Under the pieces are notes generated by a model. That model was not told the origin of the DNA and did no database searches. It worked only from the letters and a program-made list of their open reading frames with translations. A stretch of 20,624 nucleotides of DNA from CAZOKO01 sp964580455 (GTDB lineage: Bacteria; Desulfobacterota; WTBG01), in assembly GCA_964580455.1 (NCBI GenBank), contig CAZOKO010000042.1, positions 1 to 20,624 on the forward strand, written 5' to 3'. The translations under genes were made by a program, and so were the position numbers. This document shows positions 1-7,862 of the stretch, one piece after another. Every line of letters starts with the position of its first letter. Position 1 is the first letter of the stretch.

Positions 1-54
1 AACTCTTGGGTTTGTCCAACGTGAGCCATGTTGAGTTATGTCAATAGGCATTAA

Positions 55-94
55 GTTTTATTACCTCTGTGATCTTAGCGATCCCTGCGGTGAA
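55..94. repeat. Dispersed repeat, copy 1 (upstream of the cyclase gene)
   Basis: About 38 bp here match 12634-12672 in the same orientation with two mismatches; the shared core includes GATCTTAGCGATCCCTGCGG. Both copies lie just upstream of a plus-strand gene (58 bp and about 32 bp before the start codon). Function unknown. It may be a mobile repeat or carry promoter material. The sequence from 1 to 54 shows nothing I recognise. Confidence 0.75.
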
Positions 95-97
95 TAA

Positions 98-109
98 TAT
101 AATTATAAT
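98..109 (+). promoter_or_regulatory. Possible tandem -10 elements for the cyclase operon
   Basis: Two consecutive perfect TATAAT hexamers occur at 98-103 and 104-109, about 45 bp before the ATG at 152. No convincing -35 hexamer lies 16-18 bp upstream (TTAGCG is the best), so this is only a weak promoter proposal in an AT-rich stretch. Confidence 0.25.
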
Positions 110-151
110 TTTTTTCGGGACAAATCCTTTCATTAGTCGTTTAAAGTAACT

Positions 152-2908
152 ATGGATCCCTCTAAAAGCCAAAACGATATAAAACCTGCACCATCAGAGA
201 ACCAGGGAAGCTCTACCTCGAACGCTGATGCTCTGATCAAACGGGTAGAAGAACTTGATGATGAACTGGAAAAGAAACTAACCAGAGAAGTCTCCATTCT
301 CTTCACCGATATCAGAGGCTCTACTACCTTCTTCAGAACCCATGGTGACATTGCCGGCAGGATTATGATGCAACGTCACTATGACATGCTCTTCCCCCTC
401 ATCAAACAGAATAAGGGAACTATTGTAAAAACGGTAGGGGATTCTATAATGGCTTCGTTTGATGATTCCCATAACGCCGTTAAAGCTGCCATAGAAATGC
501 AAAGAAAGCTTTCATCCTATAATGCCAACCTGCCCAATGAAGATCCGATAAGAATCCGAATCGGAATAAATTTCGGAAAGGGAATCATAGAGGATAGCGA
601 CGTATACGGTAATGTGGTAAACATAGCATCCAAACTGGTTTCTATTGGAGAATCTGAACAAATCCTGGTGTCAGAATCTATCTATGAAAAACTTCAATAC
701 AGAGAAGACTTCACATTCTTCCCTCTTAAGGCTGAGCACACTTTTCATAATAACTTAAAGCTCAGAGCTTATGCAGTAAGATGGCAAGAAAAAGATCAAA
801 TGAAAGAGAAGAAAATGACCACTATGTCTCTTGCCCTTACGGATTACACCTCATCTAGTAAAGAAAAAGAAGGCAATGAAGAAGACAATCCTCCGAACTA
901 TTTCTCTCCCATTGAACATGTGATCAGGGATAAATCCTTTAGAACAACCATTGCTCCTGAGTGGCGACTCCAAGCCATCTTTGAAGATGCAGAAACTGCC
1001 ATAGAAACCTCTTTAGAAATCTTGCACATATTTCAAAAACTGAATCAAGCCTTTCACATTGGAATTCATACAGGCCCTACCCTGATAGAAGAGGTTGAAA
1101 CTCATGGGGGAGAGGAAGCGGATGAAGCAAGAGAAAAAGCTGGTACTAATGAAATTTATATGACCCAACCTGCCTATGAGTCAATAAAGGATAATCCTTT
1201 TTTCAAATCCAGTCCACTTTCCAAAAGCCTCAAAAACGGCGTTTCCCTGCATAAAATTCTCTCGGGACCACTGGAGAAAAGAATAATTAAAGAACCTCAC
1301 ATCATCGACCAAAAAGGTTCCTATCCAGAATGTTTCTACTGCAGTTCAAGAAATCACCATTCATCATCCTGCCCCTCCAAAAACATTCCCCTCCATACTC
1401 ACAGCCTGAATGAAATTGGTTATCTTTCCCCTGCAGGGATAAAATCCCTTTTTGAAAGACATCTTCCTGAGATTTTAAAACCCTCCAAAACAAATCAGGA
1501 CGAAATTCCTGTTTCATTGATACCGGATAAGAAAACGGATTCATTTAAGGCACCTTTCGAAGCCTTCTACGAAGTTAATGAAGTTTTTCAGCTCCGATTC
1601 CTCTGCAAAGTGTGGCTTTCTGAAGCCACCGATTGGCATAACTTCACACTGCCTACATCTAACAAGCGTGGTGGTGGTTTCCTCTGGTTGGGAGAAGATA
1701 GCCTGCGGGTTTCCAAGCATAGCGAAGCTTCAACTATGTTCAAAAAGGCTTTGGGAAACAATATTGAAGATTACAAACCCCACACGGCTATGGGTTTCCT
1801 TGCTATGGAAATGAATGACTTCATTAATGCAACTTACCATTTTCGAAGGGCTCTGACTTATACAACCAATCCACTGCAAAAAAGCTATGTCTTACTTCTG
1901 ATTTCCAGAACCTGCGAACTCAGAGGTAATATGGAGGATGCAGTAGATAGAGTACGAGAAGCCTTGTTTGCCACTCCCAACTTTCCTGAGGCCAGATATA
2001 GACACGCTGTGCTTTTAGGTAAGAATGGTGATAAAAATGCATCAATATCTATACTAAAAAACCTCATAGCAATAAAACCTGATTTTTACATCAAGGTTCT
2101 ACTGGATCCCGGGCTAACTCCCATAAGAAAAGAAATAGACCTTTTAACCAAAGAACTTTTCGAATATGCTAAAACACAAGCTTCAAATAATATCAAAACC
2201 ATTAGAAGAAATCTCGTAGAACATGGTGAGTGGTTCAGCAGGGAAGATCCAGAATATAAAATTGCTGAAAAGATTTTTGATCAAGCGACTAAACTCTTTG
2301 AAGGGAACAGCTACTTTGGTTTTTTAGATGTTATTGGTTATGGCTTTGATATAAAAGATAAACTGAGATCTGTTTTAAAAAATATACGCAGGTCCATTAA
2401 AAAAAGCATCAATTTATTCCATGCTATCTGGGAAGAATACGATCTCTATCTTGAAAACTACTGTTATAAAAACCTTATCAGCTACAGAGATACTTTTCTA
2501 TTGGATGATTATCGAGTCATTTTAAACAGGGCAAAAGATGCATCCTCAATCGAATCAGCAAAAAGTATAAAGGAAGCGCAGAACCTCCTTAAAAGCCTGT
2601 CACTCTTTTCAAAGAAAGTAATCAATAATAAAAAGAAACTCAATTTTTTAAAAATGGTTTATTTTATATTTGGATGTTTCTTCAAATTCTTTCTCCGTTT
2701 TTCGCTGTGGTCTCTATCTGTCAGTACTGTTTCCTGTCTGGTTCTTATAGGATATCAGGTTTACTCAAACTCACCATCTGACTTTTCAACCGAGGCAATC
2801 ACAGACTACGTAAAGTTCAGTTCCTTTTTTGGTTCCTTACTCGGGGCAGGCGCAAGTATCTATTGGCTCTACAACCAATTTGACCATCTTTACTCTAAAC
2901 TGCAATGA
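152..2908 (+). CDS. Membrane-anchored class III adenylate/guanylate cyclase with degenerate second cyclase domain, zinc-knuckle-like motif and TPRs
   Basis: This 918-residue protein is predicted to make a cyclic nucleotide (probably cAMP) at the cytoplasmic face of the membrane. Residues 47-180 form a class III cyclase domain: metal aspartates D53 (FTDIRGST) and D97 (KTVGDSIM), candidate base-selecting K93 and D150, and N157 in DVYGNVVNIASKL. The usual catalytic Arg four residues after that Asn is Lys161. Residues 225-350 look like a decayed second cyclase domain. Residues 394-407 fit CX2CX4HX4C. TPR-like helices span about 515-650 and are followed by a helical region. Two hydrophobic segments (about 834-872 and 889-907) end the chain. 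The ATG at 152 has no strong Shine-Dalgarno sequence, but the N-terminus before the cyclase domain is short and plausible. It overlaps the prepilin peptidase gene by 4 bp, so they are probably co-translated. The cyclase call is firm; the product nucleotide and signal are unknown. Confidence 0.85.
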   Translation: MDPSKSQNDIKPAPSENQGSSTSNADALIKRVEELDDELEKKLTREVSILFTDIRGSTTFFRTHGDIAGRIMMQRHYDMLFPLIKQNKGTIVKTVGDSIMASFDDSHNAVKAAIEMQRKLSSYNANLPNEDPIRIRIGINFGKGIIEDSDVYGNVVNIASKLVSIGESEQILVSESIYEKLQYREDFTFFPLKAEHTFHNNLKLRAYAVRWQEKDQMKEKKMTTMSLALTDYTSSSKEKEGNEEDNPPNYFSPIEHVIRDKSFRTTIAPEWRLQAIFEDAETAIETSLEILHIFQKLNQAFHIGIHTGPTLIEEVETHGGEEADEAREKAGTNEIYMTQPAYESIKDNPFFKSSPLSKSLKNGVSLHKILSGPLEKRIIKEPHIIDQKGSYPECFYCSSRNHHSSSCPSKNIPLHTHSLNEIGYLSPAGIKSLFERHLPEILKPSKTNQDEIPVSLIPDKKTDSFKAPFEAFYEVNEVFQLRFLCKVWLSEATDWHNFTLPTSNKRGGGFLWLGEDSLRVSKHSEASTMFKKALGNNIEDYKPHTAMGFLAMEMNDFINATYHFRRALTYTTNPLQKSYVLLLISRTCELRGNMEDAVDRVREALFATPNFPEARYRHAVLLGKNGDKNASISILKNLIAIKPDFYIKVLLDPGLTPIRKEIDLLTKELFEYAKTQASNNIKTIRRNLVEHGEWFSREDPEYKIAEKIFDQATKLFEGNSYFGFLDVIGYGFDIKDKLRSVLKNIRRSIKKSINLFHAIWEEYDLYLENYCYKNLISYRDTFLLDDYRVILNRAKDASSIESAKSIKEAQNLLKSLSLFSKKVINNKKKLNFLKMVYFIFGCFFKFFLRFSLWSLSVSTVSCLVLIGYQVYSNSPSDFSTEAITDYVKFSSFFGSLLGAGASIYWLYNQFDHLYSKLQ

Positions 2909-3690
2909 TGACTCTAATCTTTTCATTCATTTTTGGAACAATCGTGGGAAGCTTCCTCAATGTGTGTATTTACCGCCTTCCTTCTCACCAATCAGTTGTT
3001 GTCCCTTCATCTCACTGCCCCTTCTGTAAGCAACCTATTGCCTTCTATGACAACTTTCCCATTCTCAGTTTTATTATTTTAAGAGGAAAGTGTCGGGGAT
3101 GCAAGGCTTCCATCTCTTATCAGTACCCGCTGGTAGAATTTCTAGCCGGGTTACTTTCATTAATTCTCATGGAAAAATGTGGTTTGAGTTTAAACTACGC
3201 AGTCTACTTTATTTTCAGTGCAGCCCTTCTCGCTGTGACCTTTATCGATCTTGAACACAAGATTATCCCTGACAGTATCAGTCTGCCCGGTATCATTTTC
3301 GGATTATTAGCCTCCTTATTTCTACCCAATCTCACCTTCTTAGATTCCCTGATAGGTACAGTGGCGGGAGGAGGAAGCCTTCTTTTAGTGGCTGGAGGAT
3401 ACTACCTCTTTACCAGGAACGAAGGAATGGGTCTTGGTGATGTAAAACTGCTTGCTATGATGGGGGCTTTTCTGGGATGGAAATCTATTCTGTTTATTAT
3501 TATGGTGGGTTCAATCTCGGGTGCTCTGGTGGGCATCACTTTAATGTTACTAAAAAATAAAGATCGTAAATATGCCATACCATTTGGTCCTTTTCTCTCA
3601 CTGGGTGCTTTGAGTTATCTCCTCTATGGGCAGGAAATTATCTACTGGTATGTTCAATTTCACTTTTGGATAAATGAGCTCATCAGGTAA
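2905..3690 (+). CDS. pilD: Type IV prepilin peptidase / N-methyltransferase (PilD/GspO family)
   Basis: Inner-membrane aspartic protease that cleaves the leader of type IV pilins or type II secretion pseudopilins; the family usually also N-methylates the new N-terminus. The 261 residues are close to family length. The cytosolic zinc loop shows two CXXC pairs (C38/C41 and C63/C66), marking the bifunctional form. The catalytic aspartates are D115 (FIDLEHKIIPD) and D179 (GMGLGDVK). Hydrophobic helices fill the rest. Its ATG lies inside the stop region of the cyclase gene (ATGA overlap) and no clear ribosome site precedes it, so translation is probably coupled to the upstream gene. No pilin, ATPase or secretin gene is in the window, so the substrates are encoded elsewhere. 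The histidine kinase gene starts 6 bp downstream. Confidence 0.95.
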   Translation: MMTLIFSFIFGTIVGSFLNVCIYRLPSHQSVVVPSSHCPFCKQPIAFYDNFPILSFIILRGKCRGCKASISYQYPLVEFLAGLLSLILMEKCGLSLNYAVYFIFSAALLAVTFIDLEHKIIPDSISLPGIIFGLLASLFLPNLTFLDSLIGTVAGGGSLLLVAGGYYLFTRNEGMGLGDVKLLAMMGAFLGWKSILFIIMVGSISGALVGITLMLLKNKDRKYAIPFGPFLSLGALSYLLYGQEIIYWYVQFHFWINELIR

Positions 3691-3696
3691 AATGCA

Positions 3697-5211
3697 ATGC
3701 GAAAAACAGGTTTGGGCCTGCGCACTACAATTGCTTTAAATATTACCGTGGTGATGTTTATCACCATGCTTCTTATCAGTTTTGTTGTATTAACCATCGC
3801 CAGAAAAAATATCCTCGATCAAAAAATGAAAACAGGAGAGATTATCTCCAAATCCCTGCAACATGTCATCCTCTCCTCCATTAAAGAAACAGACAACAGC
3901 AAATCCCTGCAACGCATCATTGACCTCTATGCCACTGATATTGGAATAACAAATCCGGTAGTCATTGATTCATCACTAACGATACTTTCACACAAGAAGC
4001 GAAGTATGGTTCACCAGAAAAGCAAAGATCCCGATTTGGAACAGGCCATTCGCTCAGGAAACATCATAAAGAAGTTCAGGCCTTACTACAGCAGGGAAAA
4101 TCTTTTTATTTCAGCTCCCCTCTATCAGGAAAATGAAATTATAGGAGCTTTCAAGATAGTACTCCCTTTAACTGATGTAGAAGAAAGCATGTCTGGCTTC
4201 CAGCGAATAGTGGCATTATTCGCCATCAGTACTGCCATTACCTTTATCATCATTGGAAGTGTTCTGCTTACTCGCTACCTGGTAAAACCCCTGGAAAAAA
4301 TGATTAAAGCCACTGAAGACATAACTGAAGGGTATTTTCCACAAAACATAGAACCAACAGGCCGCAACGAAATAGGCACTCTCTCTGCTTCACTTTCCAC
4401 GATGTCAGATAAATTAAGAGAAGACAAAAAACAGATAGAACAATATATCCAATCCCTGGAAGAATCCAATAGACAACTAAAGAAGGCACAGGATGAAGTT
4501 CTTCGTTCAGAAAAGCTTGCATCTGTGGGAAAACTGGCTGCAGGGATAGCTCACGAAATTGGGAATCCTATAGGTATTATCTTGGGATATACTGAGATAC
4601 TCCGCCAGAATATGAACCAAAAAAAGGAAAATATCGATGTACTTGAGCGTGTAGAAAGTGAAATTATGAAAATTGATAAAATTATCAGAGAGTTGTTAAG
4701 CTTCTCCCATTATAGAAAAGCTGTCTTACACCCCGTCCAGGTAAATTCTTTAATTGAAGAAACAGCCTCCCTCATATCTCATCAGAAGACATTTCACGAT
4801 ATAGAACTTGAATTGAGATTACAGGAAGGACTTCCCCCTATCACAGCCGACGAACAACAATTTCAACAGGTGATGATCAACTTATTCATTAATGCTATGG
4901 ATGCCATGCAAAAGGGAGGGAAATTGACCGTTACGACGGAACCGTACAATAACAAACAGAATCCATATAATACTTTTTCGAATACATCAGATGTCAGGAT
5001 TACCGTAAAAGATACGGGAGCAGGCATCGAAGAAAAACATCTCAATAAAATTTTCGACCCTTTCTACACCACTAAAAGCCCCGGCAAAGGAACAGGCCTT
5101 GGTCTATCGGTCTGTCTGAGAATTATCGAATCTTTTGGAGGGAATATCTCGGTTGAGAGTTCTCCCCCTGAGGGAACTACCCTCACCATTATGCTTCCAG
5201 CATGCAGGTAA
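3697..5211 (+). CDS. Two-component sensor histidine kinase, HAMP-HisKA-HATPase (NtrB/ZraS-like)
   Basis: Membrane sensor kinase of 504 residues. TM1 is about 12-34 and TM2 about 170-192. They bracket a roughly 135-residue extracytoplasmic sensor region with the general look of a Cache/PAS-like fold, ligand unknown. A HAMP linker (about 193-245) runs into a coiled coil. The HisKA phosphorylation site is H286 in GIAHEIGNPIG. The ATPase domain has N-box residues N395/N399, G1 DTGAGI (439-444) and G2 GKGTGLGLS (463-471). It sits 6 bp after pilD and 6 bp before the sigma-54 response regulator, its obvious partner. PilS kinases that control pilin genes usually have more TM helices, so this looks closer to the two-TM ZraS/AtoS type. 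All catalytic boxes are intact. Confidence 0.93.
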   Translation: MRKTGLGLRTTIALNITVVMFITMLLISFVVLTIARKNILDQKMKTGEIISKSLQHVILSSIKETDNSKSLQRIIDLYATDIGITNPVVIDSSLTILSHKKRSMVHQKSKDPDLEQAIRSGNIIKKFRPYYSRENLFISAPLYQENEIIGAFKIVLPLTDVEESMSGFQRIVALFAISTAITFIIIGSVLLTRYLVKPLEKMIKATEDITEGYFPQNIEPTGRNEIGTLSASLSTMSDKLREDKKQIEQYIQSLEESNRQLKKAQDEVLRSEKLASVGKLAAGIAHEIGNPIGIILGYTEILRQNMNQKKENIDVLERVESEIMKIDKIIRELLSFSHYRKAVLHPVQVNSLIEETASLISHQKTFHDIELELRLQEGLPPITADEQQFQQVMINLFINAMDAMQKGGKLTVTTEPYNNKQNPYNTFSNTSDVRITVKDTGAGIEEKHLNKIFDPFYTTKSPGKGTGLGLSVCLRIIESFGGNISVESSPPEGTTLTIMLPACR

Positions 5212-5217
5212 AAAGAT

Positions 5218-6582
5218 ATGTCATCAAAAGGGATTCTCATTATAGACGACGAAGAAAACATGCTCCATATGCTCAAGACCCTCCTCTCCAAAGAGGGATA
5301 TGAGGTAGTTACCGCAACCAACGGAACTGAAGGTCTTGAGAGAATTGAAACTGATTCATTTGATACTATCCTCTGTGACATACGCATGCCTGAGATGGAC
5401 GGATTGTCTTTCCTTAAAGCCACAAAGGAGAAAAACCTGGATTCAACTATCATCATGATGTCTGCATACGGAACTATAGATTTAGCTGTTGAAGCAATGA
5501 AGCACGGAGCTTATGATTACGTTTCCAAACCATTCAAACCTGATGAAATCATTTTAACCTTGAAAAAGGCCGAAGAACAGGAAAGACTTAGAAAGGAAAA
5601 CATACTCCTCAAAAAGGAAATTAAAAAAGAATTCGGTTTCGAAAATATAATTACCAAAAATGACAAGATGTTTCAAATCTTCGAGACCATCCAAAAAATT
5701 TCAGATTATGACAGCTCCGTATTAATAATTGGTGAGAGTGGCACAGGCAAGGAATTGGTTGCCAAGGCTATTCACTATAATAGCAAAAGAAATGGCAAAC
5801 CATTTATTGCCATCAATTGTGGTGCCATTCCTGAAAATCTTCTGGAAAGTGAATTGTTTGGTTATGTAAAGGGTGCTTTCACCGATGCCCACCAGAATAA
5901 AAAAGGTCTGTTTGAAGAAGCTAATGGAGGAACTCTCCTTCTTGATGAAATCGGAGAACTACCATCCAATCTCCAGGTAAAACTCTTAAGGGCACTTCAG
6001 GAAGGAGAGGTGAGGAAGATTGGAGACACCAAACAAATCAAACTGGATGTCAGAATTATAGCAGCAACTTCCAGGAATCTGACTCAAGAGGCAAGAAAAG
6101 ACAGCTTTCGTGAAGATCTCTTCTATCGTCTCAACGTCATACAAATAGATCTCCCTCCCCTCCGAGAGAGAAGAGAAGACATTCCCCTACTGCTCAATCA
6201 TTTCATCAACCGCTACAATGAAAAACACCGCCTTAAGGTTAAAAACATCTCTTCCGCCGCATTAAATATTCTGGTGGAATACGATTGGCAGGGGAACATC
6301 AGGGAATTAGAAAATGCAATAGAACGAGCTATAATTCTCTCAGAAAGTAGCTGCATTGAAGTATCAGCACTCCCTCCAGATATCCGCAAATCAGAGATGT
6401 TTGAAGATAAAGAGTTGGGGAATGATGAATATTCCATAAAAAAAATCCACCTTATCATGGAAGAACAATTGATCAGAAAAGCATTGAATAAGACTAATGG
6501 TAATCGCACCCAGGCTTCAAAATTATTGGAAATCAGCCATCCTTCCTTGCTGAGCAAGATGAAAGAATTTGGAATCAAGTAA
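5218..6582 (+). CDS. Sigma-54-dependent response regulator, NtrC family
   Basis: Transcriptional activator of 454 residues acting with RNA polymerase sigma-54. The receiver domain (1-120) has the acidic pair D10/D11, phospho-acceptor D54 (CDIRMPEMDG) and K104. The AAA+ domain (about 143-372) has Walker A GESGTGKE (172-179), Walker B LLLDE (240-244) and arginine-finger region FREDLFYRL. The sigma-54 contact loop reads GAFTDA (219-224) instead of the consensus GAFTGA. A Fis-type helix-turn-helix ends the protein (about 415-454, GNRTQASKLLEIS). It is the last gene of the cluster, 6 bp after its cognate kinase. Targets are not visible: I found no convincing -24/-12 sigma-54 promoter in the window. 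Pilin or pseudopilin genes are a reasonable guess from the pilD neighbour. Confidence 0.95.
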   Translation: MSSKGILIIDDEENMLHMLKTLLSKEGYEVVTATNGTEGLERIETDSFDTILCDIRMPEMDGLSFLKATKEKNLDSTIIMMSAYGTIDLAVEAMKHGAYDYVSKPFKPDEIILTLKKAEEQERLRKENILLKKEIKKEFGFENIITKNDKMFQIFETIQKISDYDSSVLIIGESGTGKELVAKAIHYNSKRNGKPFIAINCGAIPENLLESELFGYVKGAFTDAHQNKKGLFEEANGGTLLLDEIGELPSNLQVKLLRALQEGEVRKIGDTKQIKLDVRIIAATSRNLTQEARKDSFREDLFYRLNVIQIDLPPLRERREDIPLLLNHFINRYNEKHRLKVKNISSAALNILVEYDWQGNIRELENAIERAIILSESSCIEVSALPPDIRKSEMFEDKELGNDEYSIKKIHLIMEEQLIRKALNKTNGNRTQASKLLEISHPSLLSKMKEFGIK

Positions 6583-6759
6583 CTACAGCCACTTTTGTTT
6601 TCACTCTTTGTTTACTGGCTTTCAAACCTGCCAGCATGATAACCTTCCCGCCATCTTTTATCATTGCCCATTTAATAGGTTGCTCTCGGAACCAACGTTA
6701 TACGTCTTATAAAATTGTTTAGGTGTAAAGAACAAGGTTTGTATCTTTTAAAAAATACT

Positions 6760-6788
6760 TTGCTTTTCTAAAAATAAATCATTATAAG
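6760..6788 (+). promoter_or_regulatory. Candidate sigma-70-type promoter for uppP
   Basis: TTGCTT (6760-6765) and TATAAG (6783-6788) are 17 bp apart, ending 43 bp before the uppP ATG at 6832. The -10 matches 5 of 6 consensus bases; the -35 matches only the TTG. The surrounding region is very AT-rich, so this is moderate evidence. Confidence 0.4.
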
Positions 6789-6831
6789 TATTGATTAAAA
6801 TTTAAGCGCAAGATAAATAGGTTTTATATAA

Positions 6832-7662
6832 ATGAGTTTAACACAGGCTTTGTTATTGGGTTTTATTCAGGGGCTAACGGAGTTTCTTCCCGTGAGTAGT
6901 TCAGGACATCTGGTAATCTTCCAGAATCTCTTTGGCCTGAAGGAGCCCAATCTTTTTTTTGATGTGGCGCTCCACTTTGGTACCCTCCTGGCCATCCTGA
7001 TTGTCCTGAGGCAGGAAATATCTTCTCTTTCTAAAGGAGTACTCCGTTTTTTAATCTGCCTTATCAGAAGCCAGAAGTACAAAGTAGATAACCAAGACAT
7101 AACCATGGCAAGATTTGGACTCCTTATTTTAATTGGATTGATTCCCACAGCGATACTTGGTTTCTTTTTGCGAGATATGTTTGAGCTTCTTTTTAATTCA
7201 CTATTGGCTGTAGGTATTATGCTAATCACAACAGGTGCAATTTTGTGGATGACGAGAATGACAGGGGAAGGAGATAAAGATACAGCTGACATGTCCATTT
7301 TAGATGCGATAATTATAGGCTTTGTTCAGGGTCTATCTATCGCCCCCGGTATTTCAAGGTCGGGCTCTACTATTGCTTTCGGTTTATTTAGAAAACTAAA
7401 GAAAACAGTTGCGATTCGCTTCTCATTTCTCCTCTCCATTCCTGCTATTCTTGGAGCAATAGCATTAGAGTGGAAAAACCCCATGCTCAACGAAGGTGAA
7501 TTAATAAATGTGATTTCAGGCACTTTGACCGCTGCTGTGGTAGGATATATCTGCCTTAAGATACTGATACGAATGGTTCAAAAAGGACATTTTCATTATT
7601 TTTCTCCTTATTGCTGGGCATTGGGAAGTATAACTATCATTCTCTCTTTTATCCTTAAATAA
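6832..7662 (+). CDS. uppP: Undecaprenyl-diphosphatase (UppP/BacA)
   Basis: Integral membrane phosphatase that converts undecaprenyl diphosphate to the monophosphate, recycling the lipid carrier for peptidoglycan and surface polysaccharide; overproduction of this family gives bacitracin resistance. The 276 residues match family length. The signature (E/Q)XXXE reads QGLTE (13-17) and continues as FLPVSSSGHL with H26. The second signature is PGISRSGST (172-180), with the conserved Arg at 176. About seven to eight hydrophobic helices are spread along the chain. The start is supported by the signature lying right at the N-terminus, as is usual; the ribosome site is weak. It is monocistronic or followed by the ROK kinase after a 200-bp repeat-filled gap. 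Confidence 0.96.
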   Translation: MSLTQALLLGFIQGLTEFLPVSSSGHLVIFQNLFGLKEPNLFFDVALHFGTLLAILIVLRQEISSLSKGVLRFLICLIRSQKYKVDNQDITMARFGLLILIGLIPTAILGFFLRDMFELLFNSLLAVGIMLITTGAILWMTRMTGEGDKDTADMSILDAIIIGFVQGLSIAPGISRSGSTIAFGLFRKLKKTVAIRFSFLLSIPAILGAIALEWKNPMLNEGELINVISGTLTAAVVGYICLKILIRMVQKGHFHYFSPYCWALGSITIILSFILK

Positions 7663-7687
7663 ACCACAGAGGACACAGAGAAAAAAT
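7663..7687. repeat. Short CCACAGAGGACACAGAG-type repeat
   Basis: Directly after the uppP stop, the sequence CCACAGAGGACACAGAG leads into an A-run. A diverged relative (CCACAAAGTACGCTGAG) lies at about 12430-12446. It is probably part of the composite intergenic repeat that continues at 7703. No coding potential seen. Confidence 0.5.
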
Positions 7688-7702
7688 GTATTTTTCTAAA
7701 AA

Positions 7703-7821
7703 CTCTGTACTACAAACCTGCAACATCATGTTTTTTTAGCAAAGTTTAGTTTCATTCTTCGTGTTTCTTCGTGCCCTTCGTGGTTATATTTCTTTTGGTT
7801 GCGGCTGTGCTGTGACCTCTG
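7703..7821. repeat. Composite dispersed repeat, two modules joined
   Basis: Module A (7703-7745) matches 20575-20617 over 43 bp with two mismatches. Module B (7743-7821), containing repeated CTTCGTG steps and GGTTATATTTCTTTTGGTTG, matches 20300-20380 with small indels. Here A directly precedes B, whereas near the window end B comes first and the two are about 195 bp apart. A related CTTCGTG segment lies in opposite orientation at about 11237-11265. Function unknown. Confidence 0.8.
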
Positions 7822-7862
7822 TGGTTTAGTTTTAATATTATCTTAACCGTCAGGAGATAAAG

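Noticed and set aside
5064..5456. 130-codon open frame on the minus strand
   Set aside because: It overlaps the kinase ATPase domain and the regulator receiver domain, both clearly coding on the plus strand.
7663..7862. Regularly repeated short sequences that might suggest a CRISPR array
   Set aside because: The CTTCGTG steps are only a few bases apart with no spacer-sized unique sequence, and no cas gene is near.
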